Source: Streptomyces sp. 846.5 | GTDB taxonomy: Bacteria > Actinomycetota > Actinomycetes > Streptomycetales > Streptomycetaceae | DNA length: 64,000 bases | Assembly: GCF_004365705.1 (NCBI RefSeq) | Contig: NZ_SOBN01000001.1 | Location: 744,001 to 808,000, forward strand | Direction: 5' to 3' | Shown here: piece after piece, positions 52,128 through 61,615 of the stretch | Numbering within the stretch: the first letter of the stretch is position 1 | Layout: each line of letters opens with the position of its first letter | Made by a program: the position numbers and the translations under genes | The notes under the pieces: model-generated | The model's database searches: none | What the model was told of the DNA's origin: nothing | What the model saw: only the letters and a program-made list of their open reading frames with translations

Positions 52128-53129
52128 ATGGCACGCAGGAAGAAGCACCGGACCCGGTCCGTACGGGGTTGGTGGCTCGCCCTCACGGCAGCCGCCGTGG
52201 CGGCGCTGGTCGTCGTCTTCTGGCCGTCCCCGCCCAACGGGGTCGTGATCACGCAGGTGGCCGACCGGCCCACGGCCGTCGCCAGTGGCGGTACGGCCGC
52301 TGCGGTCTCCGCCTCCGCCTCCGGGGCCGCCCGGTCGGCGACTCCGTCGCCCAGCCGCACACCCACCAGCACACCGTCCCACGCGGCCACTCCGACGGCC
52401 GCCGCCAGGACCACGCCGCCCGCCACGGCGCCGCAGCCCACACAGGCGGCGCCGGCCGGGCAACGGTCCATCGCGCTGGTGAACACCACCCAGCAGACCG
52501 TCTGGGTCATCGTCACCAACACCACCGTCGCCTACCCCGGCGGCCTGAAGCTCCAGCCCGGCCAGAGCGCCACCCTCACCGTGGGCAACAAGTGGGGCGG
52601 GCGCATCTGGGGCCGGACCGGCTGCGCCACCAGCGGTGCGGGGACCTGCCTCACCGGCGACTGCACGACGACCTGCTCCGGCCCGACCACGCCGACCACG
52701 CTGGGCGAGTTCACCTTCGACGCCTTCGACAACCTGGACTTCTACGACGTCAGCATGGTCGACGGCGCCAACCTGCCGATGTACATCAACATCTCCCACA
52801 CCGTCACCGCGGACCCGCTCACCGCCTCCGGCTGCTACAAGGGGGCCTGCACCAAGCCGATCGTCTGCCCGAGCGCCATGCAGGCCGTCTCCGGCGGGCA
52901 GGTCATCGGCTGCAAGCCGCCCTGCGCCGCGTTCGGCGGTGACACCTACTGCTGCCGCGGCGCCTGGGCCGGCCGGGCCAACTGCGTTCCGGCGAAGTGG
53001 CCGGTCGACTACACCCAGGTCTTCAAGAAGGCCGAGCCGTACGCCTACTCCTACGCCTTCGACGACTCCGCGACCATGTCCTGCAAGGGCTCCTGCTTCT
53101 ACCGGGTGACCTTCGGGACCACCGGTTAG
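52128..53129 (+). CDS. Thaumatin-like protein with N-terminal membrane anchor or signal
   Basis: A 333-residue protein: basic start (MARRKKHRTR), one hydrophobic helix (about 15-32), a Thr/Ala/Pro/Ser-rich linker (about 40-110), then a thaumatin-like domain. Key features: WGGRIWGRTGC, CLTGDCTTTCSG (family signature), GEFTFDAFDNLDFYDVSMVDGANLPM, and about 14 cysteines including CCRG. Plant thaumatin-like proteins bind beta-1,3-glucan and inhibit fungi; a similar outside role is inferred. Convergent with the polygalacturonase gene (4-nt overlap). Confidence 0.9.
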   Translation: MARRKKHRTRSVRGWWLALTAAAVAALVVVFWPSPPNGVVITQVADRPTAVASGGTAAAVSASASGAARSATPSPSRTPTSTPSHAATPTAAARTTPPATAPQPTQAAPAGQRSIALVNTTQQTVWVIVTNTTVAYPGGLKLQPGQSATLTVGNKWGGRIWGRTGCATSGAGTCLTGDCTTTCSGPTTPTTLGEFTFDAFDNLDFYDVSMVDGANLPMYINISHTVTADPLTASGCYKGACTKPIVCPSAMQAVSGGQVIGCKPPCAAFGGDTYCCRGAWAGRANCVPAKWPVDYTQVFKKAEPYAYSYAFDDSATMSCKGSCFYRVTFGTTG

Positions 53130-54553
53130 GTCGTCACACCGTCGATCACCACGTCGGTCAGCTCCAGGTCGGTGACATTGGTCGCGACGTTGGCCTTGGT
53201 CAGCGCGGTGGCGATGGTGATGTCGCTGAGCCGCACGGTGCCGACCGGGTCGGTGGCGTAGCCCTGGATGTTCCAGCCCTGGCTGGCGGCGGCGACGGTC
53301 CAGTCGCTGAGGTTGATGTCGGTGACGGTCGGCGGGTAGGTGCCGGTGTTGCCCTCGCCGTAGTTGTAGTCGATGAGCAGCAGCGGCCCGCCGATGGCGC
53401 TGACGTCCACCCGGTAGACGTTGGTGTTCTCGATGAAGCCGCCGCGCACCGAGTTGGTCTTCAGCCGGTGGCCCGACTGGAGTCCGGTGCTGGTCATGGT
53501 GAGGTCGCGGGCGTAGACGTCGCGCACCCCGCCGGTCATCTCGCTGCCGATGGTGATGCCGCCGTGGCCGTTGGCGAAGGTGCTGCTCTGGATGACGATG
53601 TTCTGGCTGGGGGTGTTCAGCCTGCGGCCGTCGGTGTTGCGGCCGGACTTGATGGCGATGCAGTCGTCGCCGACGTTGATGTTCGCGCCGTCGATGAGCA
53701 CGCCGTCGCAGCTCTCGGGGTCGATGCCGTCGGTGTTGGGGCCGGTGGAGGCGATGGTGACGCCGCGTACGGTGACGTCCCGGCTGAGGGTGGGATGAAG
53801 GTGCCAGAGCGGGGAGTTGCGGAAGGTGACGCCCTCGATCAGGACCCGCTCGCAGCGGTAGGGCTCCACGAAGGTGGGCCGGAAGTGGTAGAGCGTGCCG
53901 TCGCGTTGGGCGACCGGCAGTCCGGCGTTGACGGTGGCCTCAAAGACAGCGAAGTCCAGGTCGCCCTGGGCCTTCCAGGCCCACCAGTTGGCGGTGGAGG
54001 CCTGGCCGTCCAGGACGCCGCTGCCGGTGACGGCGATGTCGTGCTGCTCGAAGGCGTAGATCAGCGGCGAGTAGTTCATCAGCTCGATGCCCTGCCAGCG
54101 GCTGAAGACGGTGGGCAGGTAGGCGGCCGGGTCGGTGGAGAACAGCAGGGTGGAGCCGGCCTCCAGATGCAGTTCGACCCGGGAGAGCAGGTGGATCGGT
54201 CCGGTGGCCCACTCCCCCGCCGGGACGGTGACCACCCCGCCGCCGCGCCGGTTGGCGGCCCCGACGGCGGCGGCGATGGCGGCGGTGTTGGTCGCGGTGG
54301 TGTCGGCGGCGCCGCCGGGGAGGGCGCCGAAGCGGGTGATGGGGAAGGCGCACCGGGGGATCTGGGGCCGGCGGATGGAGCGGACGATGCGGTCGGCCGC
54401 GCGGTCGGCGAGCCGGTTGGCTGTGTCACCGCCCGCTCCGGGCGGGGTCGCTGCTGAGGCGGTGCCGCCGAGGGCGGCGGTGGTCGCGGCGGCACCGCCC
54501 AGGGCGATGGCGGCGCTGAGGAGCTGACGGCGGGTCGGATTCGGCTGGCGCAT
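53126..54553 (-). CDS. GH28 polygalacturonase family protein, exported
   Basis: A 475-residue right-handed parallel beta-helix hydrolase. Tat-type signal (TRRQLLSAAIALGG). All GH28 motifs are present: NTDG (273-276), GDD (D296/D297), GHG (329-331) and RLK (363-365). It should hydrolyse polygalacturonate or rhamnogalacturonan in pectin. It is the distal gene of the GntR/sugar-acid/ABC operon, which fits release, uptake and catabolism of uronates. Confidence 0.92.
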   Translation of the reverse strand: MRQPNPTRRQLLSAAIALGGAAATTAALGGTASAATPPGAGGDTANRLADRAADRIVRSIRRPQIPRCAFPITRFGALPGGAADTTATNTAAIAAAVGAANRRGGGVVTVPAGEWATGPIHLLSRVELHLEAGSTLLFSTDPAAYLPTVFSRWQGIELMNYSPLIYAFEQHDIAVTGSGVLDGQASTANWWAWKAQGDLDFAVFEATVNAGLPVAQRDGTLYHFRPTFVEPYRCERVLIEGVTFRNSPLWHLHPTLSRDVTVRGVTIASTGPNTDGIDPESCDGVLIDGANINVGDDCIAIKSGRNTDGRRLNTPSQNIVIQSSTFANGHGGITIGSEMTGGVRDVYARDLTMTSTGLQSGHRLKTNSVRGGFIENTNVYRVDVSAIGGPLLLIDYNYGEGNTGTYPPTVTDINLSDWTVAAASQGWNIQGYATDPVGTVRLSDITIATALTKANVATNVTDLELTDVVIDGVTT

Positions 54554-54569
54554 GGGGTGGCTCTGCCTC

Positions 54570-55451
54570 TCAGTCCGATGAGCGGGCGACGAGCTGGGTG
54601 GGGTTGACGAAGCGCAGTGCGATCAGCAGCAGCACGGCCATCGTTCCGGTGTAGATCACGGCCATGGCGTCGATCGACTGGGTGGAGCGGATGCCGGCCG
54701 AGTTGACGGCCGAGAACAGCGTGACGATCAGGGTCTGGCTGGTGGGTCCCGAGGTGAGGAAGGTCAGCTCGAACATCCCGAAGGTGCGCACCAGCACCAG
54801 GATTCCGGCGGCGAGCATCCCGGGCAGCAGCAGCGGCGCGAGGATCCGGGTCAGCACGGTCCGGGTCCCCGCCCCGCACATCCGGGCCGCCGCCTCGATC
54901 CTGGGGTCGATCTGCTCGATGAACGGGGTCATCGTGAACACCACGAAGGGGATCGAGGGGACCAGGTTGGCGAGCACCACCCCGGTGACCGAGCCGGCCA
55001 GGTGGAACTTGTAGAGCACGGTGGCCAGCGGGATGCCGTAGGCGATCGGCGGCACCAGGATCGGCAGCACGAACAGTCCCATGACCAGCTTCTTGCCGGG
55101 GAAGTCCCGGCGGGCCAGCGCATAGGAGGCGGGGACGGCCAGTACCAGCGAGATCAGCACCACCAGGAAGGTCACCTCGACGGTGGTGCCCAGCACCTGG
55201 CCGAGGCTGAACTCGGTCCAGGCGTCGCTGTACCAGTGCGCGGTCCAGCCGCCGGGCAGCCAACTCCTGAACCAGCTGCGGCCGAAGGAGTTCAGCAGCA
55301 CCGTGCCGATCACGCCGAGCAGGTTGAGGAAGAAGAACGCGAGGGCGGCCCAGGTGAGCCAGGCGCCCGGCCTGATGGCGATCCGCCTGCGCCCGGCCTC
55401 CGGCTCCGCACCGGGGGCCGCGGTCGCGGGCCTGTCGAGAACGGCGCTCAT
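54570..55451 (-). CDS. ABC transporter permease (second)
   Basis: A 293-residue inner-membrane permease with about six helices and the BPD EAA-type loop IEAAARMCGAGTRTVLTRILAPLLLPG. Its start overlaps the stop of the first permease gene (ATGA). The N-terminal 25 residues are soluble. Part of a four-component importer resembling the spermidine/iron/phosphonate (PotC-like) group rather than classical sugar CUT permeases. Confidence 0.92.
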   Translation of the reverse strand: MSAVLDRPATAAPGAEPEAGRRRIAIRPGAWLTWAALAFFFLNLLGVIGTVLLNSFGRSWFRSWLPGGWTAHWYSDAWTEFSLGQVLGTTVEVTFLVVLISLVLAVPASYALARRDFPGKKLVMGLFVLPILVPPIAYGIPLATVLYKFHLAGSVTGVVLANLVPSIPFVVFTMTPFIEQIDPRIEAAARMCGAGTRTVLTRILAPLLLPGMLAAGILVLVRTFGMFELTFLTSGPTSQTLIVTLFSAVNSAGIRSTQSIDAMAVIYTGTMAVLLLIALRFVNPTQLVARSSD

Positions 55452-56350
55452 CCCTTGCCCCCGGTCGATCCGCTGTAGAGCCGGGAGCGCAGGGTGGTGA
55501 CCGCGACGATGACGACGAGCATCAGCACCGTCATGATCATCGCGTCGGCGCAGCCCTGGGCGTAGTCGAAGTGCTCCAGCGCCGCCTCGTAGGCCTCGAT
55601 GGAGATCACGTGCGTCTTTCCGTCCGGGTCGCCGACCATCATCGCGGAGGGGAAGACCGCGAAGGCCATCACGAAGCTGAGACAGAAGGTGGTCATCAGC
55701 CCCGGCAGCAGCAGCGGGAAGGTGATGTGCCGGAACCGCTGCCACCAGTCCGCGCCCAGGGTGGAGGCGGCCTTCTCCAGGCTGGGGTGGATGCCGGAGA
55801 GGTAGGAGTGGGTGAGCAGGTAGGCGAAGGGGAAGCCGCTGATGATCAGTGAGAGCAGCACCCCGGTGTAGTCCATGGTGAGCTGCACCGGCGAGGAGGC
55901 CAGGCCGAGCAGGTTCAGGGTGTGGTTGAACCAGCCGGCCGGGCCGTAGAACTCCAGGATGCCCTCGGCGGTGAGCACGGTCCCCAGCGTGATCGGGACC
56001 ACCAGCAGGGCGAGCAGCAGCCGCTTGCCCCGGAAGTCGCGGCGCATCCGGTAGGAGATGGGGACGGACACCCCGACGTTGATCAGGGAGGCCGGGATGG
56101 CCAGCGAGAAGGTCTGCCAGATGGACTTGCGGGCGAACGGCTCGCTGAAGAAGGCGTGGTAGGCGCCGAGGACGCCCCCCGAGGCTGGCTGGAAGGACAG
56201 TTGCAGCCCGTAGAGGAAGGGGTAACAGAACAGCGCGATGACGGCGAGGGCCCCGGGGAGCACCAGCAGCAGGGTGCGGTCGACGCCGCGTTCGGCGAGG
56301 CGGTGGCGCAGGGCAGGGCGGCGGGCCGTGGGTGGGAGGGCGACGGTCAT
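55448..56350 (-). CDS. ABC transporter permease (first)
   Basis: A 300-residue PotB-like permease with about six hydrophobic helices. EAA-type loop LEKAASTLGADWWQRFRHITFPLLLPGLMTTFCLSFVMAF. Overlaps the ATP-binding gene upstream and the second permease downstream by 4 nt each, showing strict operon structure. Confidence 0.92.
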   Translation of the reverse strand: MTVALPPTARRPALRHRLAERGVDRTLLLVLPGALAVIALFCYPFLYGLQLSFQPASGGVLGAYHAFFSEPFARKSIWQTFSLAIPASLINVGVSVPISYRMRRDFRGKRLLLALLVVPITLGTVLTAEGILEFYGPAGWFNHTLNLLGLASSPVQLTMDYTGVLLSLIISGFPFAYLLTHSYLSGIHPSLEKAASTLGADWWQRFRHITFPLLLPGLMTTFCLSFVMAFAVFPSAMMVGDPDGKTHVISIEAYEAALEHFDYAQGCADAMIMTVLMLVVIVAVTTLRSRLYSGSTGGKG

Positions 56351-57519
56351 GCCGGCACCTCCGATGCCGATGCCGGTTCCGGCGCGGCTTCGGGGAAGAA
56401 CAGCGCGCGTTCGGCGTCGACCGCGACGGACAGCACGTCACCGGGGCGGACCTGGGCGGAGGACCTGAGGTGGATCCGGTCGCCGTCCCGGGTCAGCGCC
56501 TCCACGTGCAGCACCCGGCCGTGGTACTCGACGACCTCGGCCACGGCCTCGCCCAGGGCCTGCTCGTCGGCCTCGGCGATCCGCAGGTCCTCGGGGCGGA
56601 TGGCGACTGCAACGGACTGACCCTGCGTCAACTGCTCTGTTCCTACAGCTGTTCCGCGTAAAGTCAGGCCCCGACCCACAGCCGCCACGCCGTGGGCGTC
56701 GGCCTGGGTGACGGTGAGCGGGAGCAGGTTGCGGTAGCCCATGAAGGCCGCCACATGCGGGTTGGCCGGGTGCTCGTAGAGGTCGGCGGGGGTGCCGATC
56801 TGGCTGACCCGTCCCTCGTGCAGCACCACCAGGCGGTCGGCCAGTGACAGCGCCTCCTCCTGATCGTGCGTCACATACAGGGTGGTGAGGCCGAACTCCT
56901 GGTGGATGCGGCGGATCTCGCTGCGCATCTCCAGCCGCAGCGCCGCGTCCAGGTTGGACAGCGGCTCGTCCATCAGCACCAGCGGCGGCTCCATCACGAT
57001 GGCGCGGGCGATGGCCACACGCTGCTGCTGGCCCCCGGACAGCTGCCCGGGGTGCTTGTGGACCTGCTCGGTGAGATGGACCAGGGCGAGCACGGCGTCC
57101 ACCCTGCGTGCGGTCTCGGCTTTGCCGACGCCGCGCATCTTCAGCCCGAAGGCGATGTTGGCGCGTACCGTCAGATGCGGGAACAGGGCGTAGTTCTGGA
57201 ACACCATGCCGAAGCCGCGCTTCTCCGGCGGCAGGGTGTCGATCCGCCTGCCGTCCAGCACGATCTCGCCCGAGGTCAGCGGCAGCAGGCCGGCCAGCGA
57301 GTTGAGGGCGGTGGTCTTGCCGCAGCCGGAGGGGCCGAGCAGGGCGACGAACTCGCCGCCCCGGATGGTGAGGTCCAGCGGGTGCAGTGCGGTGTGGGCG
57401 CCGTAGGCGCGGCTGATGCCGCGCAGTTCCAGCTCCCGCAGTTGGGAGCCGGGGCGGGTGGCCGACGCGGTGTCGGAGGCTGCGGACGCGGCGGGCTTGG
57501 CGGGCTTGGCGGTCGTCAT
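56347..57519 (-). CDS. ABC transporter ATP-binding protein
   Basis: A 390-residue PotA/UgpC-type ATPase. Walker A LLGPSGCGKTTAL, Q-loop VFQNYALFPHLTV, signature LSGGQQQRVAIARA, Walker B LVLMDEPLSNLDA and the switch His in VTHDQEEAL. C-terminal TOBE-like domain (about 265-385). ATG 57519 used; GTG 57537, overlapping the upstream stop codon, is possible. About 35 Ala/Thr/Lys-rich residues precede the fold. Confidence 0.93.
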   Translation of the reverse strand: MTTAKPAKPAASAASDTASATRPGSQLRELELRGISRAYGAHTALHPLDLTIRGGEFVALLGPSGCGKTTALNSLAGLLPLTSGEIVLDGRRIDTLPPEKRGFGMVFQNYALFPHLTVRANIAFGLKMRGVGKAETARRVDAVLALVHLTEQVHKHPGQLSGGQQQRVAIARAIVMEPPLVLMDEPLSNLDAALRLEMRSEIRRIHQEFGLTTLYVTHDQEEALSLADRLVVLHEGRVSQIGTPADLYEHPANPHVAAFMGYRNLLPLTVTQADAHGVAAVGRGLTLRGTAVGTEQLTQGQSVAVAIRPEDLRIAEADEQALGEAVAEVVEYHGRVLHVEALTRDGDRIHLRSSAQVRPGDVLSVAVDAERALFFPEAAPEPASASEVPA

Positions 57520-57533
57520 CGGGGGCACCGTGC

Positions 57534-58808
57534 TCACTTGGTCGAGCCGATCTTCTTGTCCCACAGGTCGAAGGCGGTGACCTGGGCGGTGGCGGGCAGC
57601 GAGTTCTTGATCGGGTTGTTGGCGATCCAGCCGTCGAAGTCCGGGTCGCCGAACTTGGCGATGGCCTGCTGGGAGCTGGCCGGTGCCTGACTGAGCGTCA
57701 CTCCCTTGACCGCCGGGGAAGGGTAGAAGTAGCCCTGGTCGTAGGTGACGGCCTGCTGCTCCGGGGTGAGGATGAAGGCCAGCAGCTTCAGCACGGCGAT
57801 CAGCTCGTCACTGCTGACGCCCTTCGGGATGACCCCGTACTGGGCGTCGCTGACCCAGGTCATGCTGTCGAACTTGGCGACCTTCATGGACGCCGGGACG
57901 GTGCCCAGGGCCCTGGGGTTGATGTACCAGCCGGTGGTGCTGGCGATCAGGGTGCAGGTGCCCTGGGCCAGGTTGGTCATGGTGGCCGACGTCTTCGAGG
58001 GGTAGCTGCTGACGTACTTGTTGAGCTCGGTGAGGTAGGCCCAGGTCTTGGCCCAGCCGTTGACCGGGTCGGTCGGGTCGGTGTCGCCGAGCAGGTACGG
58101 AAGGCCCATCAGGAAGGTGCGCCCGGGGCCGGAGTTGCGCGGCTGGGCGTACTGGAACCTGCCGGGGTTGGCCTTGGCCCAGTCGAGCAGCGCATTGGTG
58201 GTGGTGGGCACCGTGGTCACCTTCGCCGGGTCGTACTCCAGCAGCGGGCCGGACGGGTACCAGACCAGCTCGATGCCCTGGTCCTGGGCGAGCGAGGCCA
58301 TCGAGGCGGCGGCGGTCTGGTAGTTGGACATCAGGCCGGGGAAGAAGGTGTCGTAGTACGGCTTGAGGTCGTACCACAGGCTCTTCTGGATGCCGGCCGC
58401 CAGGCCGTCGGTGCCGGTCAGCACCAGCTGGATCTGGACGTTGCCGCCCTGCTGCTGGGCCTGCACCTTCGGGGCCAGTTCGGGTGCGGTGCCGGTGGTG
58501 GTGGTGATCTTCGAGACGTAGTCGGGGAACTGGGCCTTGAAGGCGTCGATGATCGGCTGGGTCAGCTTCAGGTTCCCGGCGACGTCGAGGATGTTCAGGG
58601 TCACCGGCTTGGACGGCTTGCTCGCCAGGGTGCTGGGGGCGGGATTCCCGGTGCTGGTGCCACTGCTGGGCGCACCGCAGGCGGCGAGCACCGGAACGGC
58701 GGCTGCGCCGGCGGCGAGGGTGCTGATCACCCGGCGGCGGGACGGGCCTCTGCGGGCGTCGACGGAGTCGGAAGTGGTCGTGGTGCGGACAACACTGTCT
58801 GCGGACAT
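57534..58808 (-). CDS. Extracellular solute-binding lipoprotein
   Basis: A 424-residue binding protein. The signal has both a twin-arginine-like SRRRVIST and a lipobox AACG, so it is Tat/Sec-exported and lipid-anchored. The mature fold looks like family 1 solute-binding proteins (VTLNILDVAGNLKLTQPIIDAFKAQFPDYVSKI; QYGVIPKGVSSDELIAVLKLLAFILTPEQQ). The ligand is predicted from context: a uronate or sugar acid from pectin. Confidence 0.9.
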   Translation of the reverse strand: MSADSVVRTTTTSDSVDARRGPSRRRVISTLAAGAAAVPVLAACGAPSSGTSTGNPAPSTLASKPSKPVTLNILDVAGNLKLTQPIIDAFKAQFPDYVSKITTTTGTAPELAPKVQAQQQGGNVQIQLVLTGTDGLAAGIQKSLWYDLKPYYDTFFPGLMSNYQTAAASMASLAQDQGIELVWYPSGPLLEYDPAKVTTVPTTTNALLDWAKANPGRFQYAQPRNSGPGRTFLMGLPYLLGDTDPTDPVNGWAKTWAYLTELNKYVSSYPSKTSATMTNLAQGTCTLIASTTGWYINPRALGTVPASMKVAKFDSMTWVSDAQYGVIPKGVSSDELIAVLKLLAFILTPEQQAVTYDQGYFYPSPAVKGVTLSQAPASSQQAIAKFGDPDFDGWIANNPIKNSLPATAQVTAFDLWDKKIGSTK

Positions 58809-58886
58809 GGCTGTTGGAGCCCTTCGGTCAGTGGTGGTGAACGGGGCTGTGCAGGCCGGGCTGAGTGGGGCTGGGGTGACGCCGGT

Positions 58887-60668
58887 TCAGCTGGGGTCGG
58901 GGGAAGGGTTGTTGCCCTGCCGGGCCAGGAAGTCGAAGTCGCAGCCCTGGTCGGCCTGGGTGATGTGCTCGGAGTAGAGCGCTCCGTAGCCGCGTTCGAA
59001 GCGGGGCTCGGGCGGCTGCCAGGCTGCGCGGCGGCGTTCCAGCTCCTCAGCGGTCACCTCCAGTTGCAGCAGCCGGGACCGGACGTCCAGGGTGACCAGG
59101 TCGCCGGTGCGGACCAGGGCGAGCGGTCCGCCCGCGTGCGACTCGGGGGCGACGTGCAGCACGCAGGTGCCGTAGCTGGTGCCGGACATGCGTGCGTCGG
59201 AGATCCGGACCAGGTCCTTGACCCCGCGCTCCAGCAGGTAGGCCGGGATCGGCAGCATCCCGTACTCGGGCATGCCGGGGCCGCCGAGCGGGCCGGCCCC
59301 GCGCAGCACCAGCACGGCGTCCTTGGTGATGCCGAGGGCCGGGTCGTCGATGTCCCGCTGGAGCTCCTGGTAGGAGTCGAAGACCACGGCGGGACCGGTA
59401 TGGCTGAGCAGCTCGGGCGCCGCTGCCAGGTGCTTGATGACCGCGCCGCCGGGCGCCAGGTTGCCGTGCAGCACCGCCACCCCGCCCTCGCTCGCCACCG
59501 GGTCCTGCGGGGTGCGGATGACCTGCGGGTCATGGGTCTCGGCGGCGGCGTAGTAGGAGGAGAAGGGGGCGCCGGTGACGGTGATCCGGTCCGGGTGCAG
59601 TGCTCCGGGGACGTCCGAGAGCTGCCGCAACAGCGCGGGCAGGCCGCCCGCGTAGTGGAAGTCCTCCATCAGGGCCGCGCCGACCGGGCGGACGTCGGCC
59701 AGCACCGGCACCCGGCGCCCGATCTCGTCGAAGTCCTCCAGCGAGAGCGGCACACCGAGCCGTCCGGCCATCGCGACCAGGTGGATCAGGGCGTTGGTGG
59801 AGCCGCCGAGGGCCAGCACCGTCGCGACGGCGTCCTCGAACGCCTCCCTCGTCATGATCCTGGCCGGGGTCAGCTGCGCGCGCACCAGCTCCACCGCGCG
59901 GGCGCCGCTGGCCGAGGCCATCCGGTGGTGGCCCGAGTCGACGGCGGGGATCGAGGAGGAACCCGGCAGCGCCATGCCCAGCGCCTCGGCGGCCGCTGTC
60001 ATGGTCGAGGCCGTCCCCATGGTCATGCAGTGGCCCGGCGAGCGGGCCAGGCCGCACTCGACCTGGGAGAGCTCGCACTCGCCGATCCGCCCGGCCCGGT
60101 ACTCGTCCCAGTAGGCCCACAGGTCGGTGCCGCTGCCCAGGGCCCGGCCCCGGTAGTTGCCGCGCAGCATCGGCCCGGACGGGACGACCAGGGCCGGCAG
60201 TCCGGCGCTGGCGGCGCCCATCAGCAGCGCGGGCACGGTCTTGTCGCAGCCGCCCATCAGCACCGCGCCGTCCACCGGGTAGGAGCGGAGCAGTTCCTCG
60301 GTCTCCATGGCGAGCAGGTTGCGGTAGAGCATGGGGGTGGGCTTCTGGAAGGTCTCGGAGAGGGTGGCGACCGGGAACTCCAGCGGGAAGCCGCCCGCCT
60401 GCCAGACCCCGCGCTTGACCTGCTCGGCGCGCTCGCGCAGATGCATGTGGCACGGGTTGATGTCGGACCAGGTGTTGAGGATCGCGATGACCGGCTTGCC
60501 GAGGTGCTCCTCGGGGAGGTAGCCGAGCTGGCGCATCCGGGAGCGGTGGCTGAAGGCGCGGAGCTTGCCGCCGGTGGCGTCCTCACTGTCGCCGAACCAG
60601 GCGGCGGAGCGGAGGACCGGCGGCGTCGTGGTCTCGGGAGTGGTGTCGGCGGGATCGTTCACAGCCAT
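58887..60668 (-). CDS. IlvD/Edd-family sugar-acid dehydratase
   Basis: A 593-residue Fe-S dehydratase. Cluster cysteines at C73 (DINPCHMHL), C141 (GGCDKTVPALL) and C214 (GHCMTMGTAST), plus LPGSSSIPAVDSGHHRMASASG. Length and the DINPCH form place it with the pentonate/hexonate dehydratases (L-arabinonate, D-xylonate, galactonate) rather than leucine/isoleucine IlvD. Product would be a 2-keto-3-deoxy sugar acid for the adjacent DHDPS-family enzyme. Overlaps that gene by 10 nt. Confidence 0.9.
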   Translation of the reverse strand: MAVNDPADTTPETTTPPVLRSAAWFGDSEDATGGKLRAFSHRSRMRQLGYLPEEHLGKPVIAILNTWSDINPCHMHLRERAEQVKRGVWQAGGFPLEFPVATLSETFQKPTPMLYRNLLAMETEELLRSYPVDGAVLMGGCDKTVPALLMGAASAGLPALVVPSGPMLRGNYRGRALGSGTDLWAYWDEYRAGRIGECELSQVECGLARSPGHCMTMGTASTMTAAAEALGMALPGSSSIPAVDSGHHRMASASGARAVELVRAQLTPARIMTREAFEDAVATVLALGGSTNALIHLVAMAGRLGVPLSLEDFDEIGRRVPVLADVRPVGAALMEDFHYAGGLPALLRQLSDVPGALHPDRITVTGAPFSSYYAAAETHDPQVIRTPQDPVASEGGVAVLHGNLAPGGAVIKHLAAAPELLSHTGPAVVFDSYQELQRDIDDPALGITKDAVLVLRGAGPLGGPGMPEYGMLPIPAYLLERGVKDLVRISDARMSGTSYGTCVLHVAPESHAGGPLALVRTGDLVTLDVRSRLLQLEVTAEELERRRAAWQPPEPRFERGYGALYSEHITQADQGCDFDFLARQGNNPSPDPS

Positions 60669-61615
60669 CCCTCGTTCCGCCACTGGGCTATAAGTTCGGA
60701 GATCCGGACCCGCAGGTCCTCGGGCAGGACCCGGGACGGCGGGCGCACCGCGCGACCGGACAGGCCGAGTTGCTGCAGGGCTTCTTTGACCACGCTGACG
60801 TTGTCGGCGGAGGCGTCGGCGGCGCGCAGCTCCTCGAAGACCCGGGCCGACTCCCACACCCGCATCGCCTTGGCGAAGTCGCCGCCGCGCAGCGCCTCCA
60901 GCAGCGCGGCGGACAGCTGCGGGACGACGTTGACCAGCCCGGAGGTGAAGCCGGTCGCCCCCACCGCCCAGTAGCCGGGGGTGGAGAGTTCGGCCAGCCC
61001 CGCGATCCAGGCGAAGCGGTGCAGTCCGGCGTCGCGGGCCACCGAGGCGAACCGCACCGGGTCGGGGACGGCGTACTTCACCCCGATCACATTGGGGCTG
61101 CGGTCGGCGAGTTCGGCGAGCTGCCGCCCGTCGATCCTGGGGTCGCGGACGTAGAGGACCACCCCCAACTCCGGTACGGCGTCGGCGATGGCGCGGTGGT
61201 ACTCGATCCAGCCCTCGGCCGAGCGGTAGGGGTGGACGGGCTGATGGACCATCAGCGATCCCGCCCCGGCCGCCCTGGCGTCCCGGGCGCCGGCGACGGC
61301 GCTGGCGATGTCGAGCCCGACCCCCGCCATCACCTCGGCCCTGCCGTCCACGGCCGCGACCGCGGACTCGACGGCGCGGCGGGTCTCGGTCTCGGTGAGC
61401 GTGTAGAACTCGCCGGTGTTGCCGTTGGGGGTGACCACCTCGACGCCGTGCTCGACCAGCCGCCGGATCAGCGCGGCGTGGTTGTCCCAGTCCACCGATC
61501 CGTCCTCCTGGAACGGCGTCACCGGGATGGCGACCACGGTGGAAAGCCGGGCACGGAGCGCCTCCAGCGGGGTCCGGGAGTCCTGCGGGCGCAACTCGTT
61601 CTCCGTGGTCATCAT
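60659..61615 (-). CDS. DHDPS/N-acetylneuraminate lyase-family dehydratase or aldolase
   Basis: A 318-residue TIM-barrel Schiff-base enzyme. VVAIPVTPFQEDGSVDW and VVTPNGNTGEFYTLTETE are the family signatures; Tyr155 (VVLYVRDP) and Lys180 (IGVKYAVPDP) are the catalytic pair. Likely acts on the 2-keto-3-deoxy sugar acid made by the IlvD/Edd enzyme (5-dehydro-4-deoxyglucarate dehydratase or keto-deoxy-arabonate dehydratase type). Start ATG overlaps the GntR stop (ATGATGA). Confidence 0.88.
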   Translation of the reverse strand: MMTTENELRPQDSRTPLEALRARLSTVVAIPVTPFQEDGSVDWDNHAALIRRLVEHGVEVVTPNGNTGEFYTLTETETRRAVESAVAAVDGRAEVMAGVGLDIASAVAGARDARAAGAGSLMVHQPVHPYRSAEGWIEYHRAIADAVPELGVVLYVRDPRIDGRQLAELADRSPNVIGVKYAVPDPVRFASVARDAGLHRFAWIAGLAELSTPGYWAVGATGFTSGLVNVVPQLSAALLEALRGGDFAKAMRVWESARVFEELRAADASADNVSVVKEALQQLGLSGRAVRPPSRVLPEDLRVRISELIAQWRNEGWL

